Origin: Skeletonema tropicum
Lineage: Eukaryota; Bacillariophyta; Thalassiosirophyceae; Thalassiosirales; Thalassiosiraceae
Reading direction: 5' to 3'
NCBI GenBank assembly: GCA_037178625.1
Contig: CM074135.1
Coordinates: forward strand, 1,614,001-1,678,000
Length of the DNA stretch: 64,000 nucleotides
This document shows positions 43,362 to 53,956 of this stretch, in pieces. The position numbers were made by a program, and so were the translations under genes. The first letter of the stretch is position 1, and each line of letters begins with the position of its first letter. The notes below the pieces were generated by a model that was given only the letters and a program-made list of their open reading frames with translations, had not been told where the DNA came from and searched no databases.

Positions 43362-44231
43362 TTATGCACCCCGAGAGGCCTGTTGAGCACCCTGAATGTT
43401 TTCCCTTAGCCGTTCAAAGTCTTCCGGACTAAGACTATCATCATCATAATATCCCTGGTCTGCCTCATCTTCCATGATACTTCTCATTTCAACATCAAAA
43501 ATAAGATTTCCACCCTTCACTTCCACCATTTTATCCAACAGGTGGTTTAACTTCCACCGTCCAACAGGACCAACAGGTATAGGACCAATTCCGCTTGTCA
43601 CATAACCCAATTTAGGTGGAATGATGATTCGTCGCTTCCCACCAACTTTCATTGTATGCAATCCCTCATCAAGTCCAGGTACATTCCTTCCATTTCCATG
43701 CTTCACAAGATATGCTGCATCAGAAGTCAAATTCGTCAAGTTTCGATGCGGTGCCCTTAATATCAGGAAGCTTAACGTAAGCCTTGTATGCAATTGTTAC
43801 AAAGTTCCCATAGCGAGGTGTAGATCCCGTTCCTTCTACCAAATCAATAAATTGCAGACCTGACTTGGTCTTGTATACAGTTACTCCTGCTGTACTTGAG
43901 GTGGCTTCTGGTGCAGCAGTTGTGAAAGGGACTGTGGCAACACCTTCGATAGTCAGCGTTGGAAATTGATGGGTTGGTGAATAGAGCTGATGCAGCAATT
44001 GCAGCGGCAGCTGATTCGGCCAAATACTTCCCTTCGAGTAGACAGATATTGCACTGAGTTATCACTTTCACTTTCGTCTTCAGATGAATTCGTTGTTGAT
44101 TGTTTGAGTGACGATGATTTCAAAAATTGCGAAGTGGACACCTTTGAACTTTGAGTAGGAGCACTAAACCCCTCCACAGTTGATGGAGCTGCTATCAGGC
44201 ATAGGAGGAGAAGACAATCTATTAACTGCAT
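43362..44231 (-). CDS. FKBP-type peptidyl-prolyl isomerase of the thylakoid lumen; three frameshifts
   Basis: Start MQLIDCLLLLCLIAAPS at 44231, signal peptide followed by EGFSAPTQ plastid motif. STRREVFGRI is a twin-arginine signal whose hydrophobic core AAAAIAASALF is reached by dropping one base near 44010, and a second near 43965 enters LTIEGVATVPFTT. The FKBP domain is GVTVYKTKSGLQFIDLVEGTG, VTIAYKAYVKL, one extra base near 43730, then VPGLDEGLHTMKVGGKRRIIIPPKLGY and LIFDVEM. It ends in an acidic tail with YYDDDSLSPEDF. Lumenal FKBPs help fold photosystem subunits. Several aromatic active-site residues are diverged, so activity is uncertain. Confidence 0.75.
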
Positions 44232-44656
44232 ATTGTATATTGGAGATGATGCACCAGCGACACTGTCATGAACATATATCTCTAGAGAGAGAGGTATTAT
44301 GATGTGTTGATGATGACGATGAGGTCGGCTCGGCGATGGAGGATGGAGGATAAAAATGGTTCCAGGTGTCAAGTGTAGATCCCCTTCTACTCTTTTGTCA
44401 GAGATAGTGAAGAGTTTATTGAATCTACGTTGAAAATTGAATACATTTGTCAATTATTTGAGTGGGTATAGTCATAGTACTACCCCCTTGCCAGGGATGG
44501 GCGTCTTCGTTTTGGGTTTTGGATTTATTTGCTTGATTTTGTTCACAGCATTTGGAATTTTCAGTTTCAGTTTCAGCTTTCAGCTCATAACAAATAGTAG
44601 CATATGCAGTAGCATGCAGTCAGTATCAATACGTATGTATCAATCAATCTCTGACA

Positions 44657-46996
44657 ATGGCCAAGAAGCAGCAAAGGAATCGCCACGAACGCAAAGGAGC
44701 AGGCGCCACTACTACTTCGAGTAGCTGCAGACAGAGCACGACAAGCTATCCTGAAACGACGAAGAAGTGGAGCAAAGAATGATGATAAATCCAGCTCCAG
44801 AGGAACATCCACATCTCATCAACTCATTTTTGCCTCCGCTGCTCTGCTAGCACTTGCTTCGTTCCTTCTGCTTATAGCTCCGTTCCTACCTCAACCCGCT
44901 TTGGATGATGTCGGTAGTATCAATGATGACGACCAGCTGCTCAAAACTAGAGAATTTCTGAACACTTTTGTATGCAATTACAAACCAAAGCTGGTAACAT
45001 CATCATCTGATGTGGATGTTGCCGGATACTGTCACCCAAAATTAGTAGCTGCACCCAAGGAAAGGACACAAAGGGTCGCCTATGACGACTTCCAACATGA
45101 ATTTCTACGTGGAAGCAAAATTTACTCCAGGATTGTCATTTTACAACAATGGTTTCAAATTTTATCGAACAAACTATTATCATCCACAACCAGCAATACG
45201 AATGCAATTCCTCCAGGAGAGTTGGTGATGCGGTTACCTCGGCCACTCCAAATCTGGGATTTAGATGCATTGCGTGATGGATTCATACAGACAGAGTTTC
45301 TAGGGATGTCTGATGCAGCAGCTGTGACACATCGAGAAACGGGTAATCCATTGGATTCAGGTGCATATCTTGCAGTGCACTTGATCCGATTGATGCATGG
45401 ATTGCGACGTGGTGAATGCAATGATAGCGACGTTCAAGAATGCAAACAACCATCAAGTTCTGATTGGACAAATATGAAACAGTACGAGCAAAAAATGTAT
45501 CTCCTCGAACCCTATCTTGAAATGTTACCAGCACGCCATTACGATACAACAGCGAAATCAGGTTCAGCAACAAAAGATGCACATGATCATCCACTGACAT
45601 GGCCAAAATCCACATTAGAATCCCTCTTCCAAAGTATACACATACATATGACTTGATAGTGCACTATCGACGAATGATTCAATCGGAATATGATGCTCTG
45701 GGCCAAGCATCCAAGTTGTTTGCACAGAATGTCGATTTCTCAGAATACTTAAATATGAGGGTGAATGTACTGAGCAGAGCATTTGGTGTTTCTGCATCTG
45801 AAAATGACAACGGCGTACAGTGGAACGGACCGGACGAGGCAGCTAATGAGTCTCTATTCGACGAACTGACGTCGTACGAGACGAGCAATTTTGGACAGTA
45901 CCTGGACAATTCACATCAATCATCATTCAGATTTGGCATTCAGACTGAGGTCCATGAGTCCGCTTCTTGATATGTACAATTCGCACCCCAATCCAAATGT
46001 ACTATGGAGGTACAATGATAAGACATCGTCCTTTGACATTCATACATCAAACAAACACAGTCTATACCCAGGAGACGCAATGATAGTATCATATGGCAAA
46101 TACACCGAAGGTCATTTGTTTGCCTAAGTTTGGATATGTAAATGGAGATGGGTCATCTCCAACAGAAGTAAATTTAGCTGTATTTCATCGCCCATTCGGT
46201 GATGTAGGTTTAGGCCGACAATATTCACTGTTACCTTTCCATGCGTGGGACTCGGTATCAAGCCCGGGAGAAAGAGCAGTGTTGGAAAAGACGAATCAAG
46301 TGATAGATATGCAATTAAAAGAATTGTTGAGGTATCTTGTTTTTGACGACGGCTACATGGAATGCGTCAAAGTGAGTGATAATGAAGAATACAATCAGCA
46401 CGAAGAACTAAAACTGTTGAAACTCCAACACTTGGCACGCATTGCAAATGATCTCGATTTTTGGGTCGTGCGCTTACCGGCAAAGTTCCCCGACGCGAAA
46501 CCACCACAAAGGCTATCTAAACGACCAGAACTTGGCACAGTAACAAGTAAAGTTGGAGTCAATGCCAAAAAGATGTTTTCCACGTGCCGACTACTAAGTT
46601 CTGACTGTTGACGATATAGGCCGTGGAGCAGTGGAGTATCTGAGAGATGGCCTTTCCTCAGACACGTTTGAGGTTGAGAAGGATGGCCCAACGTTGGAGT
46701 ACCGAACTATGATGTGCATGGCTCGCATGTGCGACGTTGCAATGAGACGATATGGCGAGTATTCGACTCCACAAGGTAGACAAGAGCCGAGAAAATTCGG
46801 GTCACGAGAATGGAACGCTTGGTATGTTAGAGACGGGGAAATGCGGGTGTTGGGTATCCTGCGTCAGACTCTCCTTACCCAGGCGAACAAGCTGAAGAGG
46901 CAACACAATCTACAAAACGAAGCGGCAATCGCAATGAGGGAGAATGCAGCTTGCCCTATCGAATACAGTCTCCCATTATTGAGTAAATTATCATAA
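44657..46996 (+). CDS. SET-domain lysine methyltransferase (SETD/LSMT-like) with N-terminal membrane anchor; five frameshifts
   Basis: Begins MAKKQQRNRHER; one extra base near 44695 leads to a basic stretch and a hydrophobic anchor (ASAALLALASFLLLIAPFLP). The SET region includes GELVMRLPRP, YLAVHLIRLMHG, YLEMLPARHYDT, after a one-base gap near 45632 YDLIVHYRRMIQ and NVLSRAFGV, then SPLLDMYNSHPN (core NH-like motif) and AMIVSYGKYTEG. The C-terminal half (KFGYVNGDGSS and beyond) matches the Rubisco LSMT substrate-binding domain. Further +1 slips lie near 45950, 46127 and 46605; the last two fall on TAA and TGA. It ends 12 bp from the convergent ABC1 kinase. Signal-anchor suggests an endomembrane location. 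Confidence 0.7.
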
Positions 46997-47008
46997 ATAC
47001 TTACGTCC

Positions 47009-48805
47009 TCATACCTTGTCGACGAGATTGCCAACAAGAAAAGGCATCGCGGACTTGATCAGATTAAGATCAGGATCTAACGATCGGCCAAGTCCTTCTA
47101 GCACCATCATACTAATTACAATCGATGACATTGCAGGATCGATTTCCACTTTATAGACTCTGCATAAATCCAAAACCTTCGCAAGCAACGCACCGATCCT
47201 GACTGCACCCCAACGTTAGACCCCGTTTTTTCCTATCATGAAACTCAGATACAATATCTTGCACCCCAGAAGCAAATTTTTCTTTACCACCAGGAATTGA
47301 AGAGCATCTTTCAAACCGGGCTCGTTCCACCATCAACGCACCGGCAGTGTAACCATCATTCAGAACCACGGCCTTGAACAAGTCGATGCAGGTTTTGTCT
47401 ATCATTCGGTTGTAGCGAAGTAGCGATTCCAGCATCAACAAAAGTAATCGTGTATTTTGTTTCGTTCAGTTTTGTCTTTTCTTCCCGAACAAATACATTT
47501 CCTGGGTGCAAATCCGAATGCACAAAGTTATCAGTAAAGACCATCTTTAGAGCTGATCTAACAAAGGTTCCAGCCAGCGCCCGTCGTTCTTTCAATCCAC
47601 TCACACTATCATCTTCTAAATAGTCCGAGATTGGCCTTGCACCATCTCCTATGTAATCCTCCACAAGTACTTGCTCAGAAACCCAATGACGCTGAGGCTC
47701 AGGAAAGTTAATAAGTGGCGAAGCCTTGTCAGAACAGCTAAAAGTTGTCACGAAAGATATCTAGATTGTCACGTTCGATCCTCAAGTCAACCTGCCTCCT
47801 CATGATATCGGCAAAGTTTGAAACCGCTCGAGGTAAACTCAGCATTTTCACACTTTGCAATGGGATAAATAAATCGATGAAATTTGCGATATGTTGCATC
47901 AGTGAGAGATCTCTTTCAACCTTCATCCGAATACTGGGATGTAGCACTTTGACTGCGACAGGCTTTTCACCCGTAGCAGTCTTCAAAGTCGCCTTGTGTA
48001 CCTGAGCCGCACTACCAGAACCAAGAATGATGTCATCCTCTTTCAGTACCAAGCCTCGAGACTCGTAGTTCTCTCCAAAAGCATCAACCAAAGCTTTTTG
48101 AGTTTGTGCAAAGGAATGTGTGTAGGTGGATGAATGCAGCTCAGAAAGACGACTACAGAAAGAAACTGGGAATAAATCTCGTCGTGTTGCAGCCCATTGT
48201 CCGAGCTTAACAAAAGCTGGACCAAGATGTTGTAGTGAAAACAACGTATATGACCAAGCTATGTTTGTTGCAAATGTGCTATCGTGATTGATTCTGTGAC
48301 GAACAAGTGAACCTGGAGTTGTAGATTGTCCTGAAGTCAATAACTTGGAGCCATTGTTTATATAGCCGCATATTCGCTTCCAGATACTATCTGCATATGA
48401 TACAATCATTGCCGTCGGTGCTAATAGAACAAGCGGAGAAAACACCACCACAATCTCCGCGCCTCTCCAAATGACGAAGACAGTATTTGTGATGCGCTGT
48501 CCCAATCTTTGCAGCCACCGCGTTTCATTTTGTCTATCTTTCGTTTGGTGTACATTTATCGTTATTGATCGATTTTCATTGTTTATCAAGTGCACTTGAC
48601 TCTTACTTTCACATTGGCAACGTTGCCGAACGTTGTGAGTCAGGATTGAGCCTGCAGCTACTAAAGATGTTGTGCCCAGAAGCAAAGAGTGTCGGTGCCG
48701 AATTGGAGAGCCTTTCCATCGCCGCCCGCTGAGACGTATGATTGAAGATGGTGCCGACGGCGATCTATGCAGCGGTCTTAACCGTATCAGGGTGGAGTAT
48801 AACAT
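47009..48805 (-). CDS. ABC1/UbiB-family kinase, ADCK2-like, mitochondrial presequence; three frameshifts
   Basis: Starts MLYSTLIRLRPLHRSPSAP, an Arg/Ser-rich amphipathic presequence typical of mitochondrial import, then hydrophobic segments (VVVFSPLVLLAPTAMIV). Kinase motifs: FVKLGQWAATRRDLFP (KxGQ), LGSGSAAQVHKATL, VAVKVLHPSI, VEDYIGDG, NFVHSDLHPGNVFV (catalytic loop) and TFVDAGIATSL (DFG equivalent). One base is extra near 47743 (within TTTTAG), 47390 and 47205; after the last, VRIGALLAKVLDLCRVYKVE and LEGLGRSLDPDLNL complete the C-terminal helices and stop at 47009. ADCK2-type kinases act in coenzyme Q or mitochondrial lipid metabolism. This is the second ABC1 kinase of the window and is unlike the plastid-type one. 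Confidence 0.8.
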
Positions 48806-49086
48806 TCTTCCTTTGCTCTATGTTTCCGTAATGTATTTCCCCGTTTTGTGTCGCCACTTTTTCATTTTTGGTGTTGGATGGAGATCTATGGACTATGGAG
48901 ATGGTCAAGAACTCTAGTGTCAATATCTTTCTTTGTAATACTATTTCAATACAATGTAAGAACGTTCGCACTAGTAAATGACAGCAAACCTTTTTTCACT
49001 TTCGCCATGCATGCACACTTACTTCCTCACTTCCTCCGATGTAAGTAGGAAGTCTCGAGCATAGTAACACAGCTGAGCAATCTAAA

Positions 49087-50029
49087 ATGAAGAGCTACCA
49101 TAATCTCCTCTCCATCTTCCTAGGAATGGCAGCAGTGCTGCATCTTACAGGGGCCTTTGTTCTTCCTCAGAGAGCTACACTCACGCATGGATCACATTCA
49201 TCAGAATCTTTGCGGCCGCCGGATACAAAATTTTACAGCTCCGACACTGATGAAGATTCTTTCTCTGATTCTGTCCCTTCTGATACAGATTCAGATCCAC
49301 AACTCTCATCAGCAGAGAGTAATGCTGAAGATCTAAAACGCAAGCTATACCAATTGGCTGCGTCATATGATAGAGGCTTTGCCGCTACGCCCAAGGCAAG
49401 ATCAGAAGCAAATGAAATTATTGAGCAGCTGGCAGCTGTGAATCCTACCGAAAATGCAGCCAGAGGAATTGACGGTGATGATTTCAGCGGCGATGTTCCA
49501 CTGAGAGCAACGTGGAGAATGATTTGGACAACAGCATTCGACGTAGTATCTCTGGGAGCCTCTCCTATCGCCGCACCTAGTGCCATCTACCAACAAATTA
49601 CAGACCCGCCTATCGCTACGAACATTATTGATTTTATCCCACGTGCACAAACCTTCTTTCCTTCCTCCAGTGTACCATCATCATTGTTGCGAGCAGAAGT
49701 TACAACCCGTGCCTCATTCTAGGAAAGGTTCAGCGAATAGGGTAGGATTAGTCTTCGAGGGAGTGAAGTTGCAACCAATTGAGTTTCTGGGACAAAAAGT
49801 AGACAATTTACCTCCTCTATCCGTAGACTTGACTTGGCAGCAAGATTTGATTGACCAGATTGCAAGCTTTGTTCCAGGTCTTGAGAATTTCAGTTCAGAG
49901 GGTAAAGATGATGTTGATGCACCTGGATATTTTGATGTAGAGTATTTGGACGATGAATTATTGATAATATGTCAACAGGCTCCAGGTGGACGCTTTGCTT
50001 TGGTCAAGGTTGATAATTGTGATCCATAG
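49087..50029 (+). CDS. Plastid lipid-associated protein (PAP/fibrillin); one frameshift
   Basis: Signal peptide with TGAFVLPQRA motif (residues 22-31), a Ser/Asp-rich linker, then the PAP domain: DLKRKLYQLAASYDRGF, EIIEQLAAVNPTENAA, LRATWRMIWTTAFDVV, and after one extra T at about 49720 (within TTCTAG) RKGSANRVGLVFEGVKLQP, LSVDLTW, FDVEYLDDELLIICQQ and GGRFALVKVD. Fibrillins bind hydrophobic molecules on plastoglobules and thylakoids and protect photosystems from photooxidative stress. The slip can be placed exactly on the TAG. Confidence 0.8.
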
Positions 50030-50739
50030 ATTTGCAAAATAGCCAAGAGAAAGAAGTCTGTGCTGATGAATAACATGTATTGTAGCTCAAGACCAAGCAA
50101 GGCAAACCCGATTATGTAAGGTGATGACCCCTGCTGCGCTCCGCTACAGTATCACGCCTCAATAGAGCCATCGTTGAATAGGCCTGCAATTCTAACTATA
50201 TGAGCCCTGCTTACCTCACTTCATTTTAGATAATTAATGAATGTAGCAAGTACTATTTATCGATCGAGATAGATGTGGCGAGAATAGGCGAGAATTGAGA
50301 ATTTACATATACAAGTACAAGCACACCATTGGCTTCTCCACAGCATTTTAGGCTTTAGGTGTGCCGGGAATGGGGTGTTGTGTCATCATTCACAATATTA
50401 TTTTCTTTGTCATCCTGACCCTCGAGCGTAGAGAGTAGAAAAAAAAAATAATCGTATCGTTACGTCATCGTCATCATCCATCGGGACTATTGAAAGACTA
50501 ATGAAATTGGAAATTATTGAGTGTAATAGGAGTAGGAGACTGAAGAATGACGACTGAGATTCAATGTTTCACAAAAGTTGTTGCAGATTTCAGGAGATTG
50601 CACACTTTCGCACACTCTCGCACACTTCGCGCCGTGCAAAGTGTGCGAGAAGTGTGCGAAACTTGTGTGAAATCTGCAACTTTTGGAAACTTTCTTTACA
50701 TGCTATTCACCCAAGCTATTGAAGCACCTACCTGTGAAA
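50030..50739. other. Intergenic region ending in a large GTGTGCGA-rich hairpin
   Basis: No gene. The last 170 bases hold an imperfect palindrome at about 50571-50688. A short poly-A tract lies near 50445. The region is shared as 3' flank of the fibrillin gene and promoter/leader of the RWD gene. Confidence 0.5.
50571..50688. repeat. Imperfect ~115-base hairpin built on GTGTGCGA repeats
   Basis: The left side CAAAAGTTGTTGCAGATTTCA, then CGCACACT units, is mirrored on the right by AGTGTGCGAGAAGTGTGCGA and TGAAATCTGCAACTTTTGG. Pairing is interrupted by a 3-base bulge and an ~8-base internal loop. It sits 52 bases upstream of the next start codon, probably inside the 5' leader. Confidence 0.7.
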
Positions 50740-51657
50740 ATGGTTCAAGAAGAAATAATGGCGAGTAGCTTACTCGACGCTCTTGACCGTATGGTTCTTG
50801 AGATACAGGCAATGGATGCCATCTGCAATGCAGATGCAGATGATGCTGATGAAAATAATGGCCACAAAGGTTTTGTTGTTGTGTCTCATCAAGCATTAGA
50901 ACAAGCTCAAAGTTGCTTGGATGAAGCAGATGCGTCAGATGTGCCTTCGCAGATTGATATAGAAGCATTCGTCAGTACAGAAGCTTGTGATGAAAATGTT
51001 TCCAATGATGGAGTGCGATTGCGGATGAGCTTACCAATTGGTTACCCAGCAATACACAGCGCATCTGTTACAGTTTTGCACACACCAAAGTTTGTTACTC
51101 GCGGTAATCACGACACACTATCAAGCACATTGCAAGCGACTGCAAATGAACTCATAGGTTCAGAGGCAATGATGTCCATAATAAGTGAGTGTCGAAACAT
51201 TTTAACTGATTGGGAAAATAGCAGTGACGACGTTACGCCACCCGAAACGAAAGATAATGACACTACTTCTTTACCAATTCACCCTGGATGTGTCAGCCGC
51301 AGATGGATATGGGTACATCATATAACAAATAATGACCGAAGGAAACAAATCGTTATTGAAGCACAAGATAGAAATTTAGGAGGATTCCTTAAGGCAGGTT
51401 ATCCTGGAGTGGTTTGTGTAGAGGGAGACTCTGTTGCATGTGACGACTTTGTTGTGTGGATCAAAGGGAACAAGAGTCGTCCTGGAGGTTTCGGTAGGAA
51501 TTGGGGTCATCATGTAAGAGGAGAAGCGACAGCCGAACAGAGACAGCTCCCACAGGCATTTGAAGAGTTGGAAGATGACATGGGAGTGCTAGGCTCGCTG
51601 TGTAGAGAGAGTCATGTGGAAGACGAATTCAGAGAGTTCATATTGCAACAAAAATAG
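50740..51657 (+). CDS. RWD-domain protein with DUF1115 C-terminus (RWDD2-like)
   Basis: 305 residues from ATG 50740, uninterrupted. The N-terminal RWD domain shows LDRMVLEIQAMDAIC and LRMSLPIGYPAIHSASVTVL. The C-terminal DUF1115 part starts at WIWVHHITNNDRRKQIVIEA, continues with LGGFLKAGYPGVVCVEGDSV and FVVWIKG, and ends in a helical acidic tail. RWD folds mediate protein contacts related to ubiquitin-conjugating enzymes; animal RWDD2 function is poorly known. Convergent with presenilin, 46 bp apart. Confidence 0.8.
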   Translation: MVQEEIMASSLLDALDRMVLEIQAMDAICNADADDADENNGHKGFVVVSHQALEQAQSCLDEADASDVPSQIDIEAFVSTEACDENVSNDGVRLRMSLPIGYPAIHSASVTVLHTPKFVTRGNHDTLSSTLQATANELIGSEAMMSIISECRNILTDWENSSDDVTPPETKDNDTTSLPIHPGCVSRRWIWVHHITNNDRRKQIVIEAQDRNLGGFLKAGYPGVVCVEGDSVACDDFVVWIKGNKSRPGGFGRNWGHHVRGEATAEQRQLPQAFEELEDDMGVLGSLCRESHVEDEFREFILQQK

Positions 51658-51703
51658 TGATGAATGGTCATACATATTTACATTGCTTTATCAATTCCTC
51701 TCA

Positions 51704-53578
51704 TTAAACATAAAAGGGAGTAGTCATCAGTACGTGAATCCACGGCTCAATGCAAAACCTTGTCAAAAGGTAAAATGTTACGGCCAGGAAGATAGAGATG
51801 GGTAATGCTGGAAGAGCATGCTTGAACACAGCAAGTAATACCAAAGTACCACCCAAACCAGCTAGAATCACAAGGAACGATGACGCGAAGCAAGCGAAAC
51901 TGTATTGAGCAGATTTTGCTACAAGCACACTGTAGAAGATAAAGTCACCGAGTCCCAACTTTATTGTGTTGCTGTATCGTCCATCTTCACTATCATCATC
52001 ATCATCCATCGACTCTTCATACACTTTTCCATCACGAATAAACAATATCCTTTTCAATGTCCCATCAGAACCAAAAATTCCATATCTTGTTGGCTTGCCT
52101 GCTTCCATAGTATGACGAGGCTGTCTAACAATTTTGGCACCGTTCCTAGGAAGAATTGCCTCAACGATTGTGTTGAACTGCTTTGGCGTATAATCTGCAT
52201 CGGGATCGATAACAAAAGGCTCATCAAGTGCACCGCTATCATCGCTAGGAGTTGAAGACATAGAACCAGATTCAACTGCATCATTTGTGGGTGATAGGAG
52301 CGGATCGGTGCTGATATTGCCAGGTTGTATATCATTCCGTTGGCTGCTTTTCCTCCTCCTACTAGAAGTCACGAATGAAGGCGGTGAAGTTAGCTTGAGA
52401 CGATATAATTTTGCAATACCAAATGGAATCTTGGTGGTTGGTGGAGGGCCAAGGTGTGCATTGTCAAGTTGTTCGTTGCGTGTGTTATTCTGCTGCTCTT
52501 CGTTTCTGTTGTTTCTATCAGACATTTCCACATCTCCTCCTGAATCAGAATTGCTTACACCCGCGGGTTCCGCATCTACCCTCTCACTAGAGCTGACGGA
52601 AGGCTGTTGATAGCTGTCTTCATCAGACACGGACTCAGAAGCAGATTGGTCAACATTAGACTCTTCCTCATCACTGCTATTGTTTGCTGTCCCTCTTCCA
52701 CCCATTACCGGACGCTTCAAACCTTCGGGTATCTCTGCTTCATACAATAACCCAGGCATCTCTGGTGCGTCTTCATCACTCATCAGATTTACCAAAGCCC
52801 GAAGTGGTCCACATGGGGTCAAAACTGCGCACAAATCGTACAATCCAAGCATTATTAAGAGCGTCCAAGTCGAAATCGTATCAAAATGTGATAATTGCCA
52901 ACTAACAATTACCGAAGAGCAAATTAAATACCCTTGAGTGATGTAGGGCGGGATGCCAAGGGAGTAAAAGATTGCAGCTACACCAACAAAGGCAAAATTG
53001 TAGAGTGCAAACACAAATGTGAACCAATCAATTGGAATTTGATACTTCTCAATCATGACATTGAACATAGCTCCACCAAGCACTCCAAGTAATGTCATAG
53101 ATGAAAACATCATGTAACCGATTAGGACTTTCATGCAGCGGTACTTGTATAGTAACACGATTCCAAATGTCATTGTCCCAATCACAGTGACGATTGCCAA
53201 TCCATTGACAAAGTCCGCCACCAGCTGTTTCGAAGTCGAATCGTTTTCAATGTCCACTTTCCACACATGATATGCGTCACTCATTACCTGTGCCCCCTCC
53301 TGAAGAGTCTGCGGCGTATTGATATATGTTACTGCTAGAGCAGCTAGAATCATAGTGATGGATACGGGGACAACCATTACATGAAAAGAATGAGCGCTAT
53401 ACATTAGCTCATTAAGAGAAAGTGCCTCTTCTGAATTGTTGTCGAGTTCATCATCACTTTCGTCATTTTCTTCGTAGGAGTTTTGTCCGACGCGCTGAAA
53501 TCCACCATTTCTTGATGATCGTTCATGGTGAGTTGGCAGGCAGTTGCCGTCGCCATTGGCCATGACGGTGTCGGCCAT
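51704..53578 (-). CDS. PSEN: Presenilin, catalytic subunit of gamma-secretase
   Basis: 624 residues in one frame. A hydrophilic N-terminus precedes six hydrophobic helices, including YKYRCMKVLIGYMMFSS and WFTFVFALYNFAFVGVAAIF. Helix 6 holds the first catalytic Asp in GLYDLCAVLTPCGPL. A long acidic, Ser/Asn-rich loop of about 260 residues follows (the region cleaved on maturation in animals), then helix 7 with KLGLGDFIFYSVLV (second catalytic Asp in GxGD) and the PALP motif in HALPALPISIFLA. It is an intramembrane aspartyl protease of the endomembrane system that needs nicastrin, APH1 and PEN2 partners. All active-site motifs are intact. Confidence 0.95.
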   Translation of the reverse strand: MADTVMANGDGNCLPTHHERSSRNGGFQRVGQNSYEENDESDDELDNNSEEALSLNELMYSAHSFHVMVVPVSITMILAALAVTYINTPQTLQEGAQVMSDAYHVWKVDIENDSTSKQLVADFVNGLAIVTVIGTMTFGIVLLYKYRCMKVLIGYMMFSSMTLLGVLGGAMFNVMIEKYQIPIDWFTFVFALYNFAFVGVAAIFYSLGIPPYITQGYLICSSVIVSWQLSHFDTISTWTLLIMLGLYDLCAVLTPCGPLRALVNLMSDEDAPEMPGLLYEAEIPEGLKRPVMGGRGTANNSSDEEESNVDQSASESVSDEDSYQQPSVSSSERVDAEPAGVSNSDSGGDVEMSDRNNRNEEQQNNTRNEQLDNAHLGPPPTTKIPFGIAKLYRLKLTSPPSFVTSSRRRKSSQRNDIQPGNISTDPLLSPTNDAVESGSMSSTPSDDSGALDEPFVIDPDADYTPKQFNTIVEAILPRNGAKIVRQPRHTMEAGKPTRYGIFGSDGTLKRILFIRDGKVYEESMDDDDDSEDGRYSNTIKLGLGDFIFYSVLVAKSAQYSFACFASSFLVILAGLGGTLVLLAVFKHALPALPISIFLAVTFYLLTRFCIEPWIHVLMTTPFYV

Positions 53579-53956
53579 GATGTTTGTATCTTTTGGCTAT
53601 AGAATAGATAAAAAGTCGTTACCACAATGACTGCAGGAGATAGCGATAGCTATGAGAATGTTGTAGCATGTATTAGCATCATCATGTAATTTTTTCTTTT
53701 TTTCATTTTTCGCGTGTGAACGTAAAAATCATCTTTGACTATCTTCTACCTGTAGATAGGATGAATGATGGAGGCTACATACTGTTATCTAAGCTGACTC
53801 AATACAAGCATGAAGCATGAACAATAATGCGATGCATATGAACATGAAACAGAGCATTGAGCATGTTTAATAGAGATATGGAAGAGTGCATTGCTCTTGC
53901 TCTTATCCACTACACTGGTTACCGCTGGTTAGGATCATCTCACGATCACCTCTGCC
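53579..53956. promoter_or_regulatory. Divergent intergenic region between presenilin and DNA glycosylase
   Basis: 378 bases with a T-rich tract near 53690-53712 (TTTTTTCTTTTTTTC) and a CGCGTG motif after it. Both promoters must lie here. Nothing else is recognised. Confidence 0.35.
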
